From an uncultured Bacteroidota bacterium (GTDB lineage: Bacteria; Bacteroidota; Bacteroidia; 2-12-FULL-35-15): a stretch of DNA of 13,456 nt. The translations under genes were made by a program, and so were the position numbers. The stretch lies in contig CAIRRW010000450.1 of NCBI GenBank assembly GCA_903881065.1, positions 1 to 13,456 on the forward strand, read 5' to 3'. Of the stretch, positions 7,134 to 12,560 are shown one piece after another (position 1 is the first letter of the stretch; the number at the start of each line of letters is the position of its first letter). Below the pieces are notes generated by a model. That model ran no database searches and had not been told where the DNA came from. It saw only the letters and a list, made by a program, of their open reading frames with translations.

Positions 7134-7802
7134 CTACTTCAAAATTTGAGTAGTAAATACATTGCTTACTGCACTGATGCCGGCTGCATTAATGGAATAA
7201 ACAACAATGGAAATGGATGGAAACGCCGAAAAACCTTTCAATGTCATTGCACCTTTTCCGCGAGGCACCAGCTGTATGCCTGATGCACCTGGAGGAATCA
7301 CAATCATTTTTTCAACAACAGTTAATGTATATACAGCACCTGTAAAGATTACCAAAAATAAACCTTTTGAACCATTCGGGATTTCTGTTATAACATTTAC
7401 GCTGCCGCCTACTTTCGGAGTTAGTTTCACCGATTTTACTTCATCGGTAATCACCGCTTTTGTTCTAGTATCTGATGTAGCTTCGAAACCGCAGCCAATA
7501 ATCACTTTTTTATCACCCTTTGCCTGACTGTCAACATACACCACCTGCTCATGAAGTATCAAATCTAGCGCCGCATCAGCATCCACAGCTTCCTGACGTT
7601 GTGCTTCATCTCCCAACCTGTCAGGGTAGGCATCTCTAACTCGTTGACATGCTTTTGTAACGTCCGGCATTGCTGTTGGCGGGTTAGGCACATCGGCATT
7701 TCCAGTCATTTTAGCAACCGAATAGTCGCCGATGGAAGCCATGCCAAGCGGGTCATTTTTTGTCCAGGTAATTTTACATACCATTGTAACATTTGTTTTC
7801 AT
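7134..7802 (-). CDS. Small Fn3-like domain protein of unknown function
   Basis: This 222-residue protein has no signal peptide. Residues ~1-100 look mainly helical. They carry the pattern MTGNADVPNPPTAMPDVTKACQRVRDAY, then a charged helix and QVVYVDSQAKGDKKVIIGCGFEATSDT. The C-terminal ~100 residues are beta-rich and end VVYSINAAGISAVSNVF, which matches the last strands of a fibronectin type III fold. I recognise this arrangement (short helical domain with a TGN..P.P motif, a GD..II..GFE hinge, then Fn3) from uncharacterised Bacteroidota proteins of about 200 residues, but their function is not known to me. The gene is monocistronic with a strong terminator. The start ATG has an A-rich AAAAGAA leader and no clear -7 box. 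Its GC content seems higher than in its surroundings. No enzymatic motif is visible. Confidence 0.75.
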   Translation of the reverse strand: MKTNVTMVCKITWTKNDPLGMASIGDYSVAKMTGNADVPNPPTAMPDVTKACQRVRDAYPDRLGDEAQRQEAVDADAALDLILHEQVVYVDSQAKGDKKVIIGCGFEATSDTRTKAVITDEVKSVKLTPKVGGSVNVITEIPNGSKGLFLVIFTGAVYTLTVVEKMIVIPPGASGIQLVPRGKGAMTLKGFSAFPSISIVVYSINAAGISAVSNVFTTQILK

Positions 7803-7829
7803 TTCTTTTAATTATTTACGCTAATAAGC

Positions 7830-7841
7830 TCAGAAATCTGA
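7830..7841. promoter_or_regulatory. 12-bp palindrome upstream of the Fn3-like gene
   Basis: TCAGAAATCTGA is an inverted repeat with 5-bp arms and an AA centre. It lies 28 bp upstream of the start codon at 7802, where an operator could sit. There is no further support, and chance occurrence is possible. Confidence 0.25.
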
Positions 7842-7880
7842 AACCTTTCGTCGGTGAAGGACATCATTATAATCCCATAC

Positions 7881-7922
7881 TTATGAACAATCGTCAGATA
7901 ATACAACAATGTTATGAACAAT
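7881..7922. repeat. Direct repeat TTATGAACAAT, two copies 31 bp apart
   Basis: Identical 11-mers occupy 7881-7891 and 7912-7922. The 31-bp offset is close to three helical turns, and both lie 79-120 bp upstream of the 7802 start codon, so they could be paired regulator sites. The DNA between them is not duplicated. Confidence 0.35.
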
Positions 7923-8139
7923 TGATTGGTAGCGGGCTCCACAACGTTCTTTAATTACTAATTTAATTACAGAAAAGCATTTTTGACGAGAGATATTATT
8001 CCTTTTATGTTGATTATTGTCAACATAAATTTGAAAACATCCTTTTGATTTTCACAAATTAACTTCTCCGAAAAACATAAATACAACTTCAATTTGATAA
8101 ATATCATTTCAATAAATATAAATACTACTGTAAAAGCAC

Positions 8140-8391
8140 AAGTATACTCTTTCGGTTTACAAGTATACTCTTTGTGCTCACAAGTGTATACTTCTTTGCA
8201 ACACGTATACACTTCTGCTTATCAAGTGTATATTTCCCGGTGAGAAGTGTATACTTCTTCGCGAGAAGTGCACACTTGATGAACACAACTATACAGTTGT
8301 TCGCGAGAAGTGTATACTTCTTTAGCACAAGTGTATACTTCCAGGCGAGAAGTATACACATGTGAGCGCAAAGAGTATACTTGTAAATTGA
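8140..8391. repeat. Array of twelve phased 21-bp palindromic units
   Basis: Twelve units begin at 8140 and every 21 bp after it, without a single indel. Each has a 12-bp conserved part and a 9-bp variable spacer. The commonest 12-mer is AAGTGTATACTT (units 3, 6, 9, 10), a dyad AAGT-N4-ACTT. Unit 4 is ACGTATACACTT, 5 AAGTGTATATTT, 7 AAGTGCACACTT, 8 AACTATACAGTT, 11 AAGTATACACAT and 12 AAGAGTATACTT. Units 1 and 2 are AAGTATACTCTT, the exact reverse complement of unit 12. The core is GTAT in some units and ATAC in others, so both orientations occur in one register. Spacers share only loose endings (GCGAG before the next dyad after units 6, 8 and 10; a C-AC ending after units 2, 7 and 9). Twenty-one bp is two turns of B-DNA, so all dyads would face the same side. 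The array is probably a binding-site array rather than coding; its function is unknown. Confidence 0.9.
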
Positions 8392-8396
8392 AGAAG

Positions 8397-8498
8397 TACT
8401 TTTGCCTCGGAAAAGAGGTGTTTTTAAATTTAAAAGAGGTAATTAGGATGAATAAAACGTATGCATGTAATATAAGGAAGGTTGTTTTGCTTCGATAG
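8397..8498 (+). other. Possible small transcript with 16-codon ORF
   Basis: A -7-like box TACTTTTG (8397-8404) begins six bases after the last array unit; the nearest upstream TTG leaves only 13 nt, shorter than usual. An ORF of 16 codons (8448-8498, MNKTYACNIRKVVLLR) follows, preceded by AGAGGTAATTAGG. A weak hairpin with a T-rich tail comes next. Any of these could be chance, and I do not recognise the peptide. Confidence 0.2.
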
Positions 8499-8500
8499 AT

Positions 8501-8525
8501 AGCATAAAAATGCTCTATTTTTAAT
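8501..8525 (+). terminator. Weak terminator-like hairpin
   Basis: AGCAT (8501-8505) and ATGCT (8510-8514) form a 5-bp stem with an AAAA loop, followed by CTATTTTTAAT. It would end only a short transcript starting near the array, if one exists. Confidence 0.25.
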
Positions 8526-8625
8526 AAATATCATTGTTTCCAACATCTATCATAGAACCTATTGAATTAATTGAATATGGAAGATTATGATAACAATCAT
8601 ACGATGTACAGTTGCTTATTTAGAA

Positions 8626-8652
8626 TTGGTATAAATAATGTTTTTACATTTG
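8626..8652 (+). promoter_or_regulatory. Promoter of the barrel-cytochrome pair
   Basis: TACATTTG (8645-8652) matches the Bacteroidota -7 box, with TTG at 8626-8628 as a -33 partner (16 nt spacing, slightly short). A Shine-Dalgarno-like AGAGGAG (8669-8675) lies 11 nt before the ATG. It could pair with CTCT at 8681-8684. Confidence 0.5.
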
Positions 8653-8686
8653 TGCGCCCTTTAAAACCAGAGGAGCGATACTCTAA

Positions 8687-9520
8687 ATGAAAAAAACAAT
8701 AACCCTACTCGGTATTATAATAACAACAGCTTCTGTTTCCTTTGCTCAGGATCGCTTTTTTGCCTATACTTATCAAACAAATGTGCTTAACAAAGGTGAT
8801 TTTGATATGGAGTTTCAAAACACCCTTACCACAGGCAAACAAGGCGCCTACAGCCCTTATATTTTTGGTCAGCATCTTAATCAACGCCTCGAATTCGAAA
8901 TAGGTTTGGGCCGAAACATTCAGACTTCCTTTTATCTTAATTCCGAGCTATTTAACTATGCCGATACCAGTTCAACAGAAATGAATAAGGAGCTGAAAAT
9001 TTCTTTCAGTAACGAATGGAAACTAAAGTTTTCCGACCCTGTGGCTGATGCTGTCGGCTTTGCAATATATGAAGAACTTGAATTTGGAGGGAATAATTTT
9101 GAATCGGAAACCAAATTATTGTTTGATAAACGCTGGCAAAAAGATTTACTTGCCTTCAATATTGTTGGTACTTATGAGATAGAAAAACAAATTACCCGCG
9201 AAAATAATATCACAAAAGCTTCGTGGACAAACAATTCGCCAATTGAACTAGATTTTGGATATATGCACTTTTTTAATCCCAATATCAGCTTAGGTTTGGA
9301 AGTACGGAACAATAATGCCATCACTAAAGAAAACGGTTGGATAAACTCGGTATTGTTTGCCGGCCCTGCGTTTCATGCTTCCATAGGCAAGTTTTTTACA
9401 AACATTACGTGTCTGCCACAAATTTATAATTTCTATAAAACTGATGCAGCACCCGGCAATCTTGATTTAAATAATTTCGAGCAGCTTGAAGTACGTGCTC
9501 TAATTGGTTATAGCTTCTAA
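8687..9520 (+). CDS. Outer-membrane beta-barrel-like protein of unknown function
   Basis: This 277-residue protein has a clear Sec signal peptide, MKKTITLLGIIITTASVSFA, cut before QD. The mature part is a run of amphipathic beta-strands (FDMEFQNTLTTGK, RLEFEIGLGRNIQTSFYLNSE, FSNEWKLKF, EELEFGGN, FNIVGTYEIEK, IELDFGYMHFF, ISLGLEVRN) ending in RALIGYSF. The terminal Phe is typical of outer-membrane barrels. No TonB box, plug or enzymatic motif is visible. Length and pattern suggest a 10- to 12-stranded barrel, which is an inference. The stop codon overlaps the ATG of the next gene, a cytochrome c-like lipoprotein, so the two are probably made together and may work together. The specific family is not recognised. 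Confidence 0.8.
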   Translation: MKKTITLLGIIITTASVSFAQDRFFAYTYQTNVLNKGDFDMEFQNTLTTGKQGAYSPYIFGQHLNQRLEFEIGLGRNIQTSFYLNSELFNYADTSSTEMNKELKISFSNEWKLKFSDPVADAVGFAIYEELEFGGNNFESETKLLFDKRWQKDLLAFNIVGTYEIEKQITRENNITKASWTNNSPIELDFGYMHFFNPNISLGLEVRNNNAITKENGWINSVLFAGPAFHASIGKFFTNITCLPQIYNFYKTDAAPGNLDLNNFEQLEVRALIGYSF

Positions 9521-9801
9521 TGAAAACAAAAATCCTATTAGTAATACTATGTGCAGGCATCCTATTCAGTTGCCGCCCTACATTATACATACCATCTTCC
9601 ACTGATGCACAAAAGCAAGAAGTATTAGTAACAGGAAGAAAATTGTATGTAAAAAACTGCAGCAGTTGCCACAATCTTCATTTTCCAAAGGAATATAATG
9701 CGGAAAGATGGGCAATAAAACTTGATCAAATGCAACCTAAAGCAAAAATCTCCAATGAAGATAAACAACTTATCCTTCAATTCTTAACCTCGCAACCTTG
9801 A
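9520..9801 (+). CDS. Monohaem cytochrome c-like lipoprotein
   Basis: This 93-residue protein has a lipoprotein signal ending in L-F-S-C18, so it should be lipid-anchored facing the periplasm or cell surface. One haem c attachment motif, C47-S-S-C50-H51, follows GRKLYVKN, as in class I cytochrome c. M71 (LDQMQPKAKIS) is the likely second axial ligand, and NEDKQLILQFL is the usual C-terminal helix. The mature domain of about 75 residues is near the minimum for a cytochrome c. It probably carries electrons between membrane partners, although a sensory or assembly role cannot be excluded. Its ATG overlaps the upstream stop in TAATG, which implies translational coupling to the barrel protein. Haem attachment would need a cytochrome c maturation system encoded elsewhere. 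Confidence 0.85.
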   Translation: MKTKILLVILCAGILFSCRPTLYIPSSTDAQKQEVLVTGRKLYVKNCSSCHNLHFPKEYNAERWAIKLDQMQPKAKISNEDKQLILQFLTSQP

Positions 9802-9823
9802 AGAATAAAGACAAAATCTTTTC

Positions 9824-9889
9824 ACCACTAAGGCACTAAGTTCATTAAGTTATCCTTTTATTTCTTTGTGTTCTTAGTGCCTTAGTGGT
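9824..9889. repeat. Long inverted repeat with 17-bp perfect arms
   Basis: ACCACTAAGGCACTAAG (9824-9840) and its exact complement (9873-9889) enclose a 32-nt loop. T-rich sequence precedes the left arm and AAAA follows the right arm. I recognise the CACCACTAAGGCACTAAG type of palindrome as widespread between Bacteroidota genes. It lies 22 nt after the cytochrome stop and may double as a terminator; it is more likely a dispersed repeat than a dedicated site. Confidence 0.7.
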
Positions 9890-9899
9890 AAAATCAAGC

Positions 9900-9907
9900 T
9901 ATCTTTG
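9900..9907 (+). promoter_or_regulatory. -7 element of the toxin-antitoxin pair
   Basis: TATCTTTG matches TAnnTTTG and lies 17 nt before the antitoxin ATG, directly after the right arm of the 17-bp inverted repeat. I see no TTG at the normal -33 distance because the repeat occupies that space. Confidence 0.45.
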
Positions 9908-9924
9908 TAATAAAATAGATAATA

Positions 9925-10161
9925 ATGTTATTACAATTAAAAGAAACAAAGAAGGCAGATATTCAAAAACTATTTGCCTTTGCCAAACAAAATAGCCTTC
10001 ACCTTACCCTTGTAGATGAAGATAAAGCAAAACTATACTTACCTGGAGAAGCACTTGAATCCAAAGAAATAAAAAAACTTATTACTAAAAGCCGCAAAAG
10101 CGGGAAAGTCTCTTTAGATAAAGCGCACACTCAACTGCGCAAAAAACTAAGTGGAAATTAA
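9925..10161 (+). CDS. Putative antitoxin of a type II toxin-antitoxin pair
   Basis: This 78-residue protein has no recognised DNA-binding domain. It has an N-terminal amphipathic region (LLQLKETKKADIQKLFAFAKQNSL), a short beta-like stretch (HLTLVDEDKAKLYL) and a basic, helical C-terminus (ESKEIKKLITKSRKSGKVSLDKAHTQLRKKL). The identity is inferred from position and size: it directly precedes a RelE/ParE-like protein and overlaps its GTG start by 11 nt, which is the normal antitoxin-first order. The C-terminal half would be expected to wrap the toxin. Many antitoxins repress their own promoter, here with the -7 box 17 nt upstream, but no operator palindrome is visible apart from the neighbouring dispersed repeat. 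It could instead be an unrelated small protein. Confidence 0.65.
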   Translation: MLLQLKETKKADIQKLFAFAKQNSLHLTLVDEDKAKLYLPGEALESKEIKKLITKSRKSGKVSLDKAHTQLRKKLSGN

Positions 10162-10438
10162 TTATACCAACGATGCTGTAGAATCCTTGACAGCATTGAT
10201 TAATTTTATAGAAGAGCAAAACACAAAAGGTGCAGGATTGAGATGGCTGAACAAATTTGAAGTTTATTTAATAGAAACATTAAAGCATTATTCTATAATT
10301 AAACTTTGTAACAACGACACATTTAAACAATTTAAATTAAAATGTATTTATTATAACGATTGGCTAATTGCATTTTCAGAAGAAGAAACCAATATTACAA
10401 TAGAAACGATAATTCATAAATCAAGAATTAAAGATTAA
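10151..10438 (+). CDS. RelE/ParE-family toxin
   Basis: This 95-residue protein has the size and pattern of the RelE/ParE superfamily. A first strand (MEINYTNDAVESLTAL) is followed by two helices (INFIEEQNTKGAGLRWLNKFEVYLIETL) and strands (FKQFKLKCIYYNDWLIAFSEEETNITIETIIHKSRIKD). Such toxins cut mRNA at the ribosome (RelE) or inhibit gyrase (ParE). Which applies here is unclear, since the C-terminus lacks an obvious RelE catalytic set beyond HKSR. The start is GTG at 10151, inside the antitoxin gene; there is no other Met in the protein and the family's first strand begins there. The rare start and the overlap should keep toxin output tied to antitoxin translation. A strong hairpin terminator follows 5 nt after the stop. 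Confidence 0.72.
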   Translation: MEINYTNDAVESLTALINFIEEQNTKGAGLRWLNKFEVYLIETLKHYSIIKLCNNDTFKQFKLKCIYYNDWLIAFSEEETNITIETIIHKSRIKD

Positions 10439-10443
10439 AACAA

Positions 10444-10475
10444 AAAACTCCGAACAATATTGTCCGGAGTTTTTA
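10444..10475. terminator. Bidirectional Rho-independent terminator
   Basis: ACTCCGAACAAT (10447-10458) pairs with ATTGTCCGGAGT (10459-10470) with one mismatch, and flanking A and T runs extend the stem. There is a T-run on the plus side (TTTTT after 10469) and, on the minus side, another six or more T after the stem. It separates the convergent toxin gene and pepO. Confidence 0.85.
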
Positions 10476-10499
10476 TTTAACTAATATCTATTAAAGCCC

Positions 10500-12551
10500 C
10501 TACCAGATCTTCACTCTCACACTATCTTCACGATACATCTTATCGCCTTTCTTCACATCAAAAGCTTTATAAAACTCTTCCACATTAGACAACGGACCGA
10601 TAACGCGGAAAGGTGCAGGAGCATGTTCGTTGCTCATCACCTGCTTTGCCATAGCGGCATCCGTCATGTTCACCATCCAGGCATAACCATACGCAAGGAA
10701 ATAACGTTGAGATGCAGTATAGCCATTAATCAACTCTTTACTTTGTCCCTGTTTTGTTTTCATAAACGCCTCATATCCCATAATCACACCACCAAGGTCG
10801 GCAATGTTTTCTCCCTGCGAATTAGCACCTTTCAGGTGAAGACTGTCAAGTATTACATAATTATCAAACTGACGAACAATACGTTTTGTTTTCGCAACAA
10901 ATTTTACTCTGTCCCCTTTCGTCCACCAGTCACGCAGGTTTCCGTTCTCGTCATACAAACTTCCCTGGTCATCAAATCCATGAGTAATTTCGTGTCCGAA
11001 AGTAGAACCTCCTATAATACCATATAAAATGGCATCATCAGGCATACGACCTTCAAATCCCGGAACAATAATATTACAAGCCGGAACCACTATTTCATTG
11101 TTTGCAGGGTCGTAATATGCATTGTATGTTTGCGGCTCCATGTCCCATTCGGTGCGGTCAACAGGCTTTCCATATTTATTAATCATGAAATTATAATACC
11201 AGTTATTTACATTCATCATGTTTCTGCAATAGCTGTCGCGAGAGATTTGCAGCGCCGATAAATCTTTCCATTTATCAGGATAACCAACCTTCATATTTAT
11301 TTTATTCAGCTTGCTCAATGCTTTTTCCTTTGTTGGTGCACTCATCCAATCACATGCTTTAATATGTTCGGCATATACACTTCGGATATTATTTCCTATC
11401 TCGGCAAGTTTTTCCTTTGTTCCTTTCGGACAAAATTCATCCACATATACCTGCCCTACAAGTTCACCAAGAGAATGATCAGTAGCCGATACAATTCTTT
11501 TCCAGCGTGGCTTTTGTTCTTTAACACCACTAAGAACTGTGGAATAAAAATTGAAATCTTCCTTCTCAATTTCCTTGCTCAAATCAGAAGAATATCTGTT
11601 TAATAAACTCCATTTAAAATATGATTTCCAATCATCAACAGAAGTAGTTTTAATATTAGTTTCCAAAGCTGTATAAAACTCAGGCTGTCCAACCACAATA
11701 GAATCAACTGAATTAAGACCTAATTGTTTCAACGTTTCTTCCCATTTAATACTCGGTGTTAATTTATTTAACTGAGCCACCGACATTTTATTATAGTTTT
11801 TATAAGGGTCACGCAAGTCTTCCATCTTTCTGCAACTCTTTGCTATTGTGGTTTCCAGCTTCATAATATTGTCAGCAGTTTTAGCAGCAGTTTTTTCATC
11901 CTGACCAATCAACTGAAACATAGCTTTAATATGTTTCACATATTCCGCACGGATAGCAACAGTGCGGGCATCAGTATTAAAATAATAATCGCGTTCAGGC
12001 AATCCCAATCGTATCTGATATAAATCAACCACATACTGCGAACTATTTTTATCATCTTTACTTACCGAAAAACCATATAAAGCAGGTACTTCCAGTGTTT
12101 CCAAATGAGCAGCTACAGTTAATAAATCAGTAGTATTTTTAATAGCATCTATTTTATTAAACTCTTCTTTAAGCGGTGCATATCCTGCTTTATCAATGTT
12201 TGCAGTATCCATACCACTGAAATAAAAATCACCAATCTTTTGTTTATTACTTCCTTTAGCAGCTTTGGCATCAGCTGCCGATGATTCACATATCTTTTTA
12301 ATATCTTCGTTTAATGTATCCTGTATTGTTTTCCACAATCCATTATTACTTTCAGAAGCAGGAATAGGATGTTGTTTGAACCAGGTATTATTGGCATACT
12401 TAAAAAAGTCTTCCTTCGGAGATATACTCGAATCAATATGTTCACTGATAGGGTCAACAGCATTTGCAGATTTATCCGCTTTCTTTTCGGAATGAGAACA
12501 GGCAGATAAAATAATAGCTGTTGCTGTAGTAAGTAAAAATGTTTTTTTCAT
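10500..12551 (-). CDS. pepO: M13-family zinc endopeptidase lipoprotein (neprilysin/PepO-like)
   Basis: This 683-residue protein is full-length for the family. Its lipoprotein signal ends L-S-A-C18, so it is membrane-anchored and acts on peptides outside the cytoplasm. It begins with the family's SPKEDFFKYANNTWFKQHPIP motif (cf. P.DDFY.Y.NG.W). NAYYDPANNEIVVPA is the substrate-strand motif (NAYY). The zinc site is H520-E-I-T-H524 in GHEITHGFDDQG, with E581-N-I-A-D585 giving the third ligand and the stabilising Asp. The C-terminus VRVKIW corresponds to the family's conserved CxxW end but has no Cys. Members degrade short peptides. The gene follows gldA by 9 nt and is probably cotranscribed with it; no separate promoter is visible. 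It ends 25 nt from the bidirectional terminator. Confidence 0.92.
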   Translation of the reverse strand: MKKTFLLTTATAIILSACSHSEKKADKSANAVDPISEHIDSSISPKEDFFKYANNTWFKQHPIPASESNNGLWKTIQDTLNEDIKKICESSAADAKAAKGSNKQKIGDFYFSGMDTANIDKAGYAPLKEEFNKIDAIKNTTDLLTVAAHLETLEVPALYGFSVSKDDKNSSQYVVDLYQIRLGLPERDYYFNTDARTVAIRAEYVKHIKAMFQLIGQDEKTAAKTADNIMKLETTIAKSCRKMEDLRDPYKNYNKMSVAQLNKLTPSIKWEETLKQLGLNSVDSIVVGQPEFYTALETNIKTTSVDDWKSYFKWSLLNRYSSDLSKEIEKEDFNFYSTVLSGVKEQKPRWKRIVSATDHSLGELVGQVYVDEFCPKGTKEKLAEIGNNIRSVYAEHIKACDWMSAPTKEKALSKLNKINMKVGYPDKWKDLSALQISRDSYCRNMMNVNNWYYNFMINKYGKPVDRTEWDMEPQTYNAYYDPANNEIVVPACNIIVPGFEGRMPDDAILYGIIGGSTFGHEITHGFDDQGSLYDENGNLRDWWTKGDRVKFVAKTKRIVRQFDNYVILDSLHLKGANSQGENIADLGGVIMGYEAFMKTKQGQSKELINGYTASQRYFLAYGYAWMVNMTDAAMAKQVMSNEHAPAPFRVIGPLSNVEEFYKAFDVKKGDKMYREDSVRVKIW

Positions 12552-12560
12552 TTGTTATTA

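Larger units (their letters stand above)
7803..8686. other. Divergent intergenic region, 884 bp
   Basis: This gap between a minus-strand gene and a plus-strand gene holds, from left to right: an A-rich leader and a 12-bp palindrome (7830-7841), an 11-bp direct repeat (7881-7922), about 200 bp of AT-rich DNA in which I see nothing definite (7930-8139), the 21-bp repeat array (8140-8391), a -7-like box and a 16-codon ORF (8397-8498), a weak hairpin (8501-8514), and the promoter of the barrel gene (8626-8652). Open frames crossing the array arise because 21 is a multiple of three; I do not call them as genes. Confidence 0.7.

Noticed and set aside
8140..8391. CRISPR array
   Set aside because: The period is only 21 bp, the constant part 12 bp and the variable part 9 bp, far too short for CRISPR repeats and spacers. 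Repeats are also degenerate and no cas gene is present.
7967..8498. Open frames on both strands with seven-residue repeats (for example KEYTC and VYFFARS types) across the array
   Set aside because: A 21-bp period equals seven codons, so stop-free frames persist automatically on both strands. The orientation flips and paired changes fit DNA symmetry and not a protein heptad, and no frame has a good start signal.
10623..11027. 134-residue plus-strand ORF opposite pepO
   Set aside because: It is a shadow of the M13 zinc-site region, with no plausible domain or ribosome binding site.
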